Below are positions 6,237-13,898 of a DNA stretch of 14,810 bases, piece after piece. The stretch lies in contig CANLFK010000035.1 in assembly GCA_947489925.1 (NCBI GenBank), positions 1 to 14,810 of the forward strand. Direction: 5' to 3'. A program made the translations under genes and the position numbers. Source of the stretch: Candidatus Caenarcanales bacterium (GTDB lineage Bacteria > Cyanobacteriota > Vampirovibrionia > Caenarcaniphilales > Caenarcanaceae). Under the pieces are notes generated by a model, which made no database searches, was not told the DNA's origin, and was given only the letters and a program-made list of their open reading frames with translations. Numbering within the stretch: the first letter of the stretch is position 1; every line of letters begins with the position of its first letter.

Positions 6237-7346
6237 TTAAGTAGTTGGCAAATCAATTAAAGTAGCAATTTCTTTATCCATTAATTTATCCACTTCCGCT
6301 ACTGGTTCAGCTCCAGACAAATCAGTTAAAATAATACGGCTGGATCTCATGCGGAAATTAATTCTTTTTAGCTCTCTTTCAATTTGTCTAATTCTAATTT
6401 GGCTTAAAAACTGTGATTCTGGGCTATTAATATTTAAAGCGGCGGAGGCTTCATTTTTTGCCTCTTGTAATTCATTATAGGCTAAAGCGGCATCAGTTCT
6501 TTCTTCTTTGTAAGAATGATATTGTTGTCTTACTCTTTCTGCTACTTGGTCAATCATCATAAACATAATAACCATTTCAGTTTGGCTTAATTGCATATGA
6601 TCACTATTTTTTTTAGCCTTGCCATTAATCAAATCACTTGCCAAGCCAGCTCCAACATAACTTGACAAAGACGAAATATCTGTCGGAGCAACTGTTTGCA
6701 AAGCATAAAAAGGCAAGAAAATAGCCGTATTTAAAATTTGACTTAAAACTTGATTTTTCTTTTGATTTTTATCTTCTGGCGTTAATTTTTGAACAATAAA
6801 CCGAATAGTCTTATTCCTTTCGAGTGTTGCTCTCCACAAAATAGTTAATTGTTCTTGTTCGGTACGAGTTAAGGCATAATTAATTAAAGCTTGTTCATCT
6901 TTGTTAAGCTCAACTGAAGGTTGAATAAAATTAATAATATCTAAATTCTTTTTTCCTTGTTCTTTGCTTTCATCAGTAATTTTTTTTAATTCAGTACTTT
7001 CTTTGTCTTTTTCACTGACTGGTGTTTGGGGGATAATATCTTTTTTGTTTTCTAATTCAATTGGTTTAGTAATATCTTTATCAGCTTTATTTTGCTTTTC
7101 TATTACTAAAGGTTTGACTTTTGGGCTTGTTTTTTTGTTTTTGACTTCTGCTTTAGTTGTTTTTTTTGGAGTGTCAGAGATTTTTGTTGTTTGAGATAAT
7201 TCCTGTTTGGCTTTAACTAAATTTGAGTCAGATTTTTGTGTTGATTTTTCCGCTTCTTCTTCCCAAAAGGTTTGAGAGCTAACAAAAAAAGGTGGACTTA
7301 TTAATAAGCCTAAAACAGAAGATGTCAATAATAAAAGTTTTTTCAT
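6237..7346 (-). CDS. Exported Lys-rich protein of unknown function
   Basis: I do not recognise a family. Residues 1-24 form a signal peptide (MKKLLLLTSSVLGLLI..., ending around VSSQ). Residues 25-140 are a low-complexity, highly charged Lys/Glu/Thr/Pro-rich linker, probably disordered in the periplasm. Residues 140-369 form a mainly helical domain that includes EQALINYALTRTEQEQLTIL (151-170), a hydrophobic stretch LNTAIFLPFYALQTVAP (205-221), MVIMFMMIDQVAERVRQQY (258-276) and a long amphipathic helix with coiled-coil character (285-336). No catalytic motif is visible. The layout would suit an envelope-spanning or scaffold protein (inference). It is transcribed away from the desaturase operon from a shared intergenic region. 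Confidence 0.75.
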   Translation of the reverse strand: MKKLLLLTSSVLGLLISPPFFVSSQTFWEEEAEKSTQKSDSNLVKAKQELSQTTKISDTPKKTTKAEVKNKKTSPKVKPLVIEKQNKADKDITKPIELENKKDIIPQTPVSEKDKESTELKKITDESKEQGKKNLDIINFIQPSVELNKDEQALINYALTRTEQEQLTILWRATLERNKTIRFIVQKLTPEDKNQKKNQVLSQILNTAIFLPFYALQTVAPTDISSLSSYVGAGLASDLINGKAKKNSDHMQLSQTEMVIMFMMIDQVAERVRQQYHSYKEERTDAALAYNELQEAKNEASAALNINSPESQFLSQIRIRQIERELKRINFRMRSSRIILTDLSGAEPVAEVDKLMDKEIATLIDLPTT

Positions 7347-7380
7347 ACTTAATTAATAAACCAAAAATTAAGAAGTTAAT

Positions 7381-7409
7381 ATTAAAACTCATTGTTTCAT
7401 ATATGTGAA
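7381..7409 (-). promoter_or_regulatory. Candidate promoter for the exported Lys-rich protein
   Basis: On the minus strand, TTCACA (7409-7404) and TTTAAT (7386-7381) are 17 nt apart, each one base from consensus, giving a leader of about 30 nt. The spacer contains TATATGAAA, an element also found twice in the opposite orientation just to the right. Confidence 0.35.
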
Positions 7410-7417
7410 GGATTAAG

Positions 7418-7439
7418 CTATATGAATTGCCTATATGAA
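7418..7439 (+). repeat. Tandem CTATATGAA sites upstream of the desaturase promoter
   Basis: CTATATGAA occurs at 7418-7426 and 7431-7439, 13 nt from start to start. A reverse-oriented relative, TTTCATATA, lies at 7395-7403. The pair ends 13 nt before the desaturase -35, and the third copy lies inside the divergent promoter, so a regulator binding site is plausible. In such AT-rich DNA chance cannot be excluded. Confidence 0.35.
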
Positions 7440-7452
7440 AGCTGAAAAATTG

Positions 7453-7481
7453 TTTACAAAACTTGGTAAAACAAATATAGT
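7453..7481 (+). promoter_or_regulatory. Sigma70-type promoter for the desaturase-hom operon
   Basis: TTTACA (7453-7458) and TATAGT (7476-7481) are separated by exactly 17 nt, each one base from consensus. Transcription would begin near 7488, about 18 nt before the start codon at 7506. Confidence 0.5.
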
Positions 7482-7505
7482 TATTAAAAAGGTTTCAAAT
7501 TACCG

Positions 7506-8540
7506 ATGCCAAATATGAGCAAAACATTAAATTTACCTGAGCGGGAAAAAATACAGCGAATTTCGGCTGTGATTCGTTATGCTGGAGACAAATTAGTCAG
7601 AAAATTTCCCATTTTAAAAAGACAGAATTTATTAGGAGCTTTAATTCTACTTACTTCTTGTTTTTGTTTTTTACTTAATTCTTATTTATATATTCAAGGC
7701 ATAATGCCAGCTTGGCTTTGTTTTATCTTAAATGCTTTTTGTACTTCTTTTTTGCATGAGCTTGAACATGATTTAATTCATAATTTGTATTTTGGGACTA
7801 GACCTTTTATTCAAAATACTTTCATGACTATTATTTGGATATTTAGAGGAAATTTAATTAGCCCTTGGTATCGCAAAATGATTCATATGTTGCATCACCG
7901 TGAAGCTGGTCAAACCATTGATATTGAAGAAAGATTAATTGGAAATGGTATGAAATATGGTTTAAAAAGATTAATTACTATGTTTGATACCGCTTTAGGT
8001 TGGATTAATTTTAATGAGTTAAAACAGCAAATTCCACAATTCAGTCTCAAGCAAATTTGGGGAGCTACTTTTCCAATATTTATTATTTTTAATGTCATTT
8101 GGTTTAGTTTTTTGACTCATCAAGGTTGGAAAATTATTAATTTAATTCATACTGTTGTGCCGCCTTTCCCAGAATGGTATATTGCGATAGTTAATACTTT
8201 AATGATTGTTTATGTTGGACCAAATATTTTAAGGCAGGGTTGTTTATCTTTTGTTTCTTCCAATTGCCACTATTATGGAGATATTAAAAAAGCTGATATT
8301 TTAAAACAAACTCAAGTTCTTCAGCCTTGGTATTTATTTCCTTTTCAGTTATTTTGTTTCAATTTTGGTGGAACTCATGCAATACATCATTTTGTAATTG
8401 ATCAACCTTTTTATTTAAGACAATTTATTTCTCCTTTGGCACATGCCGCCATGAAAAAATATGGTGTTAGATTTAATGATATTGCCACTTTTATCCGTAA
8501 TAATCGTTATTATGATTCAGCTAGCTTGGTTTTATCTTAA
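7506..8540 (+). CDS. Membrane fatty acid desaturase family protein
   Basis: An integral-membrane di-iron enzyme of the fatty acid desaturase/hydroxylase superfamily, 344 residues. All three histidine boxes are present: HELEHDLIH at 84-92, HMLHH at 127-131 and HAIHH at 291-295. Extra candidate ligands lie at NCH (253-255). Hydrophobic segments at about 42-63, 65-80, 188-204 and 224-240 fit the usual pairs of membrane spans that place the boxes in the cytoplasm. Such enzymes use O2 and an electron donor to desaturate or hydroxylate acyl chains or other lipids (family knowledge); the substrate cannot be read. The ATG at 7506 has a second ATG nine bases later. It is followed 9 nt downstream by hom, an unexpected partner, presumably on one transcript. 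Confidence 0.85.
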   Translation: MPNMSKTLNLPEREKIQRISAVIRYAGDKLVRKFPILKRQNLLGALILLTSCFCFLLNSYLYIQGIMPAWLCFILNAFCTSFLHELEHDLIHNLYFGTRPFIQNTFMTIIWIFRGNLISPWYRKMIHMLHHREAGQTIDIEERLIGNGMKYGLKRLITMFDTALGWINFNELKQQIPQFSLKQIWGATFPIFIIFNVIWFSFLTHQGWKIINLIHTVVPPFPEWYIAIVNTLMIVYVGPNILRQGCLSFVSSNCHYYGDIKKADILKQTQVLQPWYLFPFQLFCFNFGGTHAIHHFVIDQPFYLRQFISPLAHAAMKKYGVRFNDIATFIRNNRYYDSASLVLS

Positions 8541-8549
8541 AGAATTAAA

Positions 8550-9833
8550 ATGCAAAAAACATTTACAATTGGTTTATTAGGTTGTGGAAATATTGGAGAA
8601 GCCGTTGCTCTTGAATTACTAGCTAATAAAAATCCCAGCTTAAAATTAAAAAAAGCTTTTGTTAAAGATCTTAATAAAAAAAGAAATATTGCAAATAGTT
8701 TTTTAACAAATAATGCTGATGAAATCTTAAATGATCCCGAAATAAATTTAATTATTGAAGTTTTAGGCGGAGAAGAGCCAGCTTTGGGATTTGTGATTAA
8801 GGCTTTGCAAAATAAAAAACATTTAGTTACTGCTAATAAAGAGTTAATTGCCAAGCATGGGCCACAAATTTTTGAGACTGCTTTTCAAAATAGTGTTCAA
8901 GTTAGATTAGATGCGACTGTTGGTGGTGGAATACCAATTATTAATACAATACTTGATAGTCTCAAAGCTAATGAAATCACTGAAGTAGTCGGCATTTTGA
9001 ATGGCACAACTAATTATATTTTGACTCAAATGAAAAGGGGTCATAGTTTTGAATTAGCCTTAAAAGAAGCTCAAGAAAAAGGTTATGCAGAACCAGACCC
9101 AACCAATGATCTGGAAGGAATTGATGCGAAATATAAAATTTCTATTTTGGCTTCCTTAGCTTTTGGCAATTATATTTCACCCTCTCAAGTTTTTTGTCAA
9201 GGCATTAAAGACATTTCGGTTTTAGACTTTAATTTGGCAAAAGAATTAGGTTTTTCAATTAAATTATTAGGCGTGGCAAAAAAGCTTAATAAAGATGAGA
9301 TCAAAGTTAAAGTTTATCCTTGCTTGATTCCAGCCAAAAAGCCATTAGCTAAGATTGATGATGTTTTAAATGCAATTTTGGTAAGGGGTGATTTAATCCA
9401 GGAGCTTTTATTAGTTGGCTCTGGAGCTGGTGCTAAGCCGACTAGTAGTGCTATTTTAGGAGATGTTTTATCTATTCAAAAATTAGCAGATTCAACTCAA
9501 TCATACTTACCTTATAAAATAAATTCATTAATTAAGCCAAATCAGGGTGTTGAGCATAATTATCGTTTTTATGTAAGACTTATTGTTGATGATCAAGTCG
9601 GTGTAATCAGGGATTTGGGGAATGTTTTGGCAAAAAATAATATTAGCCTTGAATCAATCTCTCAAAAAGCCTATAATGATGAAAATATTGAGCATAATAA
9701 TCAAACAGAAGAAGCAACTTTAACTTTTTTAACTCATGAAGTTTCCGAAAATGATTTTGAATTGGCTTTGAGAGAGGTCAAAATTTTAAAACCAATTAGA
9801 GAAATTGCTTGTATTTTAAGAGTTTTTGAATAG
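8550..9833 (+). CDS. hom: Homoserine dehydrogenase
   Basis: Reduces aspartate-semialdehyde to homoserine with NAD(P)H, the branch point to threonine and methionine. The 427-residue length matches monofunctional bacterial enzymes. In order: the cofactor loop GLLGCGNIGEAVA at 8-20, VTANKELIAKHG at 93-104, GGGIPIINT at 125-133, GILNGTTNYILT at 148-159, and the signature GYAEPDPTNDLEGIDAKYK at 178-196, with the catalytic acid/lysine region. A C-terminal ACT domain (about 339-425, RFYVRLIVDDQVGVIRDLGNVL) suggests allosteric feedback by threonine or a related amino acid. There is no fused aspartate kinase. It follows the desaturase gene by 9 nt, and the rpmF promoter overlaps its stop codon. Confidence 0.97.
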   Translation: MQKTFTIGLLGCGNIGEAVALELLANKNPSLKLKKAFVKDLNKKRNIANSFLTNNADEILNDPEINLIIEVLGGEEPALGFVIKALQNKKHLVTANKELIAKHGPQIFETAFQNSVQVRLDATVGGGIPIINTILDSLKANEITEVVGILNGTTNYILTQMKRGHSFELALKEAQEKGYAEPDPTNDLEGIDAKYKISILASLAFGNYISPSQVFCQGIKDISVLDFNLAKELGFSIKLLGVAKKLNKDEIKVKVYPCLIPAKKPLAKIDDVLNAILVRGDLIQELLLVGSGAGAKPTSSAILGDVLSIQKLADSTQSYLPYKINSLIKPNQGVEHNYRFYVRLIVDDQVGVIRDLGNVLAKNNISLESISQKAYNDENIEHNNQTEEATLTFLTHEVSENDFELALREVKILKPIREIACILRVFE

Positions 9834-9854
9834 TTTGTATTTTTGTGTTAGAAT
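9827..9854 (+). promoter_or_regulatory. Promoter for rpmF overlapping the end of hom
   Basis: TTGAAT (9827-9832) and TAGAAT (9849-9854) are 16 nt apart, and TG at 9846-9847 supplies an extended -10. The -35 overlaps the hom stop codon. A start near 9861 would leave a leader of about 40 nt, so rpmF can be expressed independently of the upstream operon. Confidence 0.45.
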
Positions 9855-9899
9855 TATTAACTCTTTTTCAATATAAATTCTAATTTTAAACTTAAGATA

Positions 9900-10118
9900 A
9901 TGGCTGTACCAAAGAAAAGAAAATCAAAACAGAAATCCAGACAAGGCAAAGCTGGAAGAGCAAAACTACAAATTCTAAAAGCTACTCCTTGCCCAAATTG
10001 TGGTGGGCCTAAAATCTCTCATCAAATATGCGGTACTTGTGGCTATTATAATGGACGGATTTACGATTTCAAGAAAAAAAATATTGAAGAACCCTCATCT
10101 GAAGATAAAGCAGCTTAA
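9900..10118 (+). CDS. rpmF: Large ribosomal subunit protein bL32
   Basis: A 72-residue bL32 beginning MAVPKKRKSKQKS, the conserved RNA-binding basic start, and carrying a zinc ribbon with Cys31, Cys34, Cys44 and Cys47 (CPNC...CGTC). It is therefore the zinc-containing (C+) form, not the zinc-free paralogue. The acidic tail after FKKK (EEPSSEDKAA) is a common extension. In many bacteria rpmF precedes plsX and fatty acid genes. Here it is followed by a 224-nt non-coding stretch and hemB, so the usual rpmF-plsX order is not kept. No Shine-Dalgarno sequence precedes the ATG. Confidence 0.97.
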   Translation: MAVPKKRKSKQKSRQGKAGRAKLQILKATPCPNCGGPKISHQICGTCGYYNGRIYDFKKKNIEEPSSEDKAA

Positions 10119-10155
10119 CTGATTGGTTTAAAACCATGAGATTTTTAGATTTAAG

Positions 10156-10235
10156 TAAAATTGCATTCAAATAAAAAGATTTTCGGGAATATTAAAAATA
10201 AAAATATTCTAATTAGTTTTTTGAATGCAATTTTA
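10156..10235. repeat. Long inverted repeat between rpmF and hemB
   Basis: A perfect 16-bp inverted repeat: TAAAATTGCATTCAAA at 10156-10171 and its reverse complement at 10220-10235. A second inner pair, GAATATT/AATATTC, is nested in the 48-nt spacer. It is not a classical terminator, because the loop is long and no U-run follows, although the structure could still terminate or stabilise the rpmF transcript. Other options are a miniature element or a structured RNA. The rest of the 10119-10342 gap holds AT-rich degenerate repeats and no convincing gene. Confidence 0.75.
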
Positions 10236-10342
10236 GACTTTGAAAATAAAAAACAATATAGAAACTGGCATGTCTCTAAAACAAGCTAAAAAGATTTTAG
10301 GAATTTAAAATAAAGTATTATTAATCTAGCTAACTGTATAAT

Positions 10343-11347
10343 ATGCCAAATAATTTTCAAGCTTCTTTTCCTTTAAGCAGACCTAGGCGTTTAAGGCAAA
10401 ATAAAGTTATTCAATCGATTAATGCTGAAATTAGCTCAAATATTGAAATTGACCGTTTAATTTATCCAGTTTTTATTTTGGCTGGCGAAAAGCAAAAAAT
10501 TGAAATTAAATCAATGCCTGGTATTTATCGTTTTTCGCTAGATGAGCTTTTAAAGGAATTAGAAGAAATTTGTGAATTAGGTATTAATAAAGTTGCCCTT
10601 TTTCCTGTTATCGAGCAAGGTCAAAAAGATAAAACCGCTCAGGAAGCTTATAATCCTAATAATTTAATAAATACAGCTCTCAGAGTTATAAAAAAAGAAT
10701 TTCCCAATTTGTGTTTAATTACAGATGTCGCTTTAGACCCATTTACTAAGCATGGACATGATGGAATTTGTGATGAAAATAATTATATTTTAAATGATGA
10801 AACTATTAATATATTAGTGAAAATGGCTTTATGCCAAGCAGAGGCTGGAGCGGACATAATTGCTCCTTCGGATATGATGGATGGTCGTATTTTGGCTATA
10901 CGAAAAGCTTTAGAGCAAAATAAATTTCACAATACTTTAATCATGGCTTATTCGGCCAAATATGCTTCTGGTTTTTATGGTCCATTCAGGGAAGCACTTA
11001 GTTCTAGCTTACAATTTGGCGACAAAACTTCTTATCAGTTAAATCCAGCTAATGCTAAGGAAGCCGAAAAAGAAATTTTGTTAGATATAAATGAAGGAGC
11101 TGATTTAATTATGGTAAAGCCAGGAATGCCTTATTTAGACATTATTTATCGAGCTAGCCAAATTTCGCATTTACCAATTATTGCTTATTCAGTTTCGGGT
11201 GAATATTCAATGTTCAAGTCCGCCGCCTTAAATGGCTATTTGGATGAAAGAAAAGTCGTTGAAGAAAGTATTTTATGTTTTAGAAGAGCTGGTTGTCAAG
11301 CAGTAATTACTTATTATGCCAAGCAATTAGCCCTCTGGCAGAAATAA
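10343..11347 (+). CDS. hemB: Delta-aminolevulinic acid dehydratase (porphobilinogen synthase)
   Basis: Condenses two 5-aminolevulinate molecules to porphobilinogen, the second common step of tetrapyrrole synthesis. The 334-residue TIM-barrel protein has the two Schiff-base lysines, Lys206 in AYSAKYAS and Lys259 in MVKPGMPYLD. The active-site metal region reads DVALDPFTKHGHDG (128-141): it has Asp rather than Cys at the zinc positions, so this is the Mg/K-dependent, zinc-independent type. The N-terminal FPLSRPRRLRQN and the allosteric-Mg-type loops are conserved. It shares the window, but not an operon, with hemA, 4.1 kb away. The start ATG at 10343 follows TATAAT directly; no ribosome site or well-placed promoter can be defined. 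Confidence 0.98.
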   Translation: MPNNFQASFPLSRPRRLRQNKVIQSINAEISSNIEIDRLIYPVFILAGEKQKIEIKSMPGIYRFSLDELLKELEEICELGINKVALFPVIEQGQKDKTAQEAYNPNNLINTALRVIKKEFPNLCLITDVALDPFTKHGHDGICDENNYILNDETINILVKMALCQAEAGADIIAPSDMMDGRILAIRKALEQNKFHNTLIMAYSAKYASGFYGPFREALSSSLQFGDKTSYQLNPANAKEAEKEILLDINEGADLIMVKPGMPYLDIIYRASQISHLPIIAYSVSGEYSMFKSAALNGYLDERKVVEESILCFRRAGCQAVITYYAKQLALWQK

Positions 11348-11372
11348 TTGATATTTTTGGAATGATTTATTT

Positions 11373-12479
11373 TTACTTTTTGACGCACTGAGACAAAGCA
11401 TAAGCCAACATTTGCAAAGCAATTAATACTTTTGTGCATAAACCACCAGCTATTTTAACAAAGTCATTAATTGATTTAGAATTATCTTCACCAAAAAGCT
11501 TATTAATCCAGTCTTTAGGAATTAATTTGAAACCTAAACCCGGTATTGCCAGTAAAGCCGAAGCATTAAATAATAAATTAGGCAAAGCTCCCCATTTAGT
11601 ATTTTTGTTTAAAGCCGCAATAGCCGCTGGAATTAAACTAAGACTAACCAACCAGCCGCCAGCATCAGCCAAACCGTCTTTTTGTTTTTTTGCTTTAGAA
11701 TTGTCAACTTCATCGTTTTTTAAAAGAAGCGAAGAAAGCGTTAATCCACAAGCTAAAAGCCTCATAATTCCAGTAATTTGAAAAGCTCCGCTTGACCAGT
11801 TCTTTCCGTATTTTGTGGCTGCTTCTCTAAATCTATCTAATTTGCCTAAGTTCTTAAATTCTTGATTTGGAAAAAAAACATTTTTAAGACCATTAGCCGT
11901 ACCAACTAAAAAATCTTTGCTCAGAGAAGGGAAATTTAATAATTGTTCTTTTAAAATGCTAGTTTCAGCCCCAAGGTTTTTTTGCCAGCCGTTTTTTACT
12001 TCATTTAAATTATTAGCTTGCGGAAATTCAAAATTGAAACCATTTGATTTGTGAGAAACATTACCCTTAGAAACAGCGGCTACGCCTAAAAAACCAATTA
12101 TAATAGCTTCTAAAATTTGTGAAATATTATGTTTTTTATCTTCATCATCTTCAGCATTTAAAGCAAAATAACCACCCAAAGCACCCAAAGCCGCTAAAGC
12201 AAAATTTATACTACGAAGCGGATACATACTTAAAAAGCCCGAAGTTGCCACAGTGCCAAAGATCAGTGAAGCCAAAAGATTTTGATTGGAAACTAAAGAA
12301 TTTAAAATGGGATTGTCTTTGGCTGAATCTACATGAGCAAAAGTAGCTGAAGTTGCCCATAAAGCCGAAAGTGGAATTGTTGCGACTGCCAAACCATATT
12401 TTAGGCTTTGCATTGAAGATTTTGAACTTATTAAATTTTTGGAATATACAGTATTTAAATTATTACTTGGAATTCTCAT
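11373..12479 (-). CDS. Multi-pass membrane protein of unknown function
   Basis: I do not recognise this 368-residue protein. The polar N-terminus (MRIPSNNLNTVYSKNLISSK) is followed by about eight hydrophobic segments, roughly at 29-49, 68-87, 90-107, 120-137, 233-253, 274-291, 299-318 and 340-362. Two groups of four helices flank a soluble, Lys/Asn-rich loop at 138-230. Many of the helices are rich in Ala, Gly, Ser and Leu without charged residues, unlike typical transporters. The two halves could reflect an internal duplication, but I see no clear residue-level repeat. It is convergent with hemB (25 nt between stops) and divergent from the lipase-like gene. A lineage-specific membrane protein is the safest description. 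Confidence 0.7.
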   Translation of the reverse strand: MRIPSNNLNTVYSKNLISSKSSMQSLKYGLAVATIPLSALWATSATFAHVDSAKDNPILNSLVSNQNLLASLIFGTVATSGFLSMYPLRSINFALAALGALGGYFALNAEDDEDKKHNISQILEAIIIGFLGVAAVSKGNVSHKSNGFNFEFPQANNLNEVKNGWQKNLGAETSILKEQLLNFPSLSKDFLVGTANGLKNVFFPNQEFKNLGKLDRFREAATKYGKNWSSGAFQITGIMRLLACGLTLSSLLLKNDEVDNSKAKKQKDGLADAGGWLVSLSLIPAAIAALNKNTKWGALPNLLFNASALLAIPGLGFKLIPKDWINKLFGEDNSKSINDFVKIAGGLCTKVLIALQMLAYALSQCVKK

Positions 12480-12683
12480 AATTATTTATTAATGAAATCT
12501 ACAAAAATTAACAAAATGTTAAGCTTGATAAAAGTATAACTTAAAAACTCAAACAAAAGTTTGCAAAAATTAAATATTTACATTGTATAAAATTAGTTGT
12601 GGATAAAATTCTGTTTTAATTTAAACTACTTTATATAATTTTAAAAATATTATTCAATCTTTAAATAGCTTTAACTTTTATAA
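12480..12683. promoter_or_regulatory. Divergent intergenic region with a likely lipase promoter
   Basis: This 204-nt gap separates two outward-facing genes and holds no reading frame of note. On the plus strand, TATAAT at 12634-12639 lies about 45 nt before the lipase-like start, with only a weak -35. On the minus strand, TATACT lies about 60 nt before the membrane-protein start. A small stem CAAAC/GTTTG occurs at 12550-12563. No operator is obvious. Confidence 0.3.
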
Positions 12684-13898
12684 ATGAAAATTAAAAATCT
12701 TGTAGTAATATTATTTTGCATATTATTTTCGCTTCAAGCCTTTAGTAAAGAAAGTAAGCCAAATATTTATGATGCAATTCATGTTACTGGTGCATTACAA
12801 AAAATCGACACTTTAACCGCTATTTCAAAAAAAAATATTAATTCAGCCGAAACAGCAATAATTTTAATACCTGGTTTAAATTCGGTTAGTTTAAAAAATG
12901 AATTTTATGAGTGGAAAAACCTATGGAATTTTTGGCAAAGCTCTAAGCAATTAACTGAAGCCCAAAAAGGGAAATATGCTTTTTTTGTATTTCGTTATGA
13001 TGGCTGGCAAAGTTTATTTAGTGCTTCTTCTTTATTGGAAAGTGGCTTAAATGAATTATTAATAAAACAGCCAAATCTAAAAAAAATAACTTTTATTGGT
13101 TATAGTCAGGGCGGCTTAATTGCTCGTATTATAAATTCTAAAAGTTCAAATTTAAGCTTAAAAATAAATAAAATAATAACTTTAGCTTCTCCTCATCAGG
13201 GGACTGTTACCTTAACAGAGAATTGGACACGAAGTGTTTTAAAAAATCAAAATTTTCTTGAAAGAGCTAAAAATGAAAAACTTTTGCAATTTTTGAAAAA
13301 TCGTTATAAATATGCTTATTATGAGCAAGCTTGGACTAATTTTGATGATAATATACCAGCTTCTGCTAAATACACAGTTCCGCCTGAAGCTTTATCTATT
13401 CCTCAGCCAGACAAAGAAGATTTAAATAAATTTATTGTTTATGGTTCATATATTTATCCGCCATATGCTCAAGATTTTGAAGGTTTTTTAAAGGTTAATA
13501 TTACTGAAAGTGTTTTAAGAAATTTATTAAACAGAGAAAGTGCAATGAATGAATTGAATCGCTGGATGGCGGCTAAAAATCATAAAGATGAAAAACCTTC
13601 TCTAAGAGATAATTTGCGTTTAAATGATGGGGTTATTCCTTTGTCTAGTGCATTATGGGCTAAAGTGTGTGAAACTAATCAAAATCAACCTGAAAATTGG
13701 CAAAAAATATTCCCAACTAATAATTATTGTCCAACTGTTCATTTACAAAGAGCTTTTTATGGTTTTAATCATTTAGCTTGGCGAATGGAAGTTTCGGGAA
13801 ATAAAAAAGCCAAAGATTTATTTCACCCAAATTTACCTAAAAAATCCCCATATGAATGGTTAGTTGAGGATTTAATTTTTGAAGATAATAAATTATGA
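12684..13898 (+). CDS. Secreted alpha/beta hydrolase, lipase-like
   Basis: A 404-residue exported hydrolase. Residues 1-21 form a signal peptide (MKIKNLVVILFCILFSLQAF-S). The alpha/beta core has the oxyanion-loop motif LIPGLNS (61-67), the nucleophile elbow GYSQGG with Ser141, LASPHQGT (167-174) as in lipases of family I and PGAP1/LipA-type proteins, a probable catalytic Asp315 in NDGVIP, and His363 in GFNHLAW. The Ser-Asp-His order and the HQGT after the elbow suggest an esterase or lipase acting on lipid or ester substrates outside the cytoplasm. The ~140-residue insertion between the core strand and the Asp could be a lid. Its last 4 nt overlap the rbgA start (ATGA), so the two are translationally coupled. 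Confidence 0.8.
   Translation: MKIKNLVVILFCILFSLQAFSKESKPNIYDAIHVTGALQKIDTLTAISKKNINSAETAIILIPGLNSVSLKNEFYEWKNLWNFWQSSKQLTEAQKGKYAFFVFRYDGWQSLFSASSLLESGLNELLIKQPNLKKITFIGYSQGGLIARIINSKSSNLSLKINKIITLASPHQGTVTLTENWTRSVLKNQNFLERAKNEKLLQFLKNRYKYAYYEQAWTNFDDNIPASAKYTVPPEALSIPQPDKEDLNKFIVYGSYIYPPYAQDFEGFLKVNITESVLRNLLNRESAMNELNRWMAAKNHKDEKPSLRDNLRLNDGVIPLSSALWAKVCETNQNQPENWQKIFPTNNYCPTVHLQRAFYGFNHLAWRMEVSGNKKAKDLFHPNLPKKSPYEWLVEDLIFEDNKL

Noticed and set aside
8537..8854. Open frame of 105 codons on the minus strand
   Set aside because: It lies wholly over the start of hom, has a Phe/Leu/Lys-rich composition typical of a reverse-frame shadow, and hom is secure from its motifs.
10126..10150. TGGTT/AACCA hairpin after rpmF as an intrinsic terminator
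   Set aside because: The stem is only 5 bp with a 3-nt loop, and the T-run is interrupted; too weak to call.
10240..10308. 22-codon TTG-started frame before hemB as a real leader peptide
   Set aside because: No ribosome site, no attenuator structure placed after it, and no regulatory codon run; kept only as a possible remnant.
10337..10342. TATAAT directly before the hemB ATG as its promoter
   Set aside because: Transcription would start inside the coding sequence, and no -35 lies at the right spacing; it would need a different start codon.
11434..12346. Plus-strand open frames of 115 and 75 codons
   Set aside because: They lie inside the membrane-protein gene on the other strand and have no start context or family signs; the membrane protein has the stronger coding evidence.
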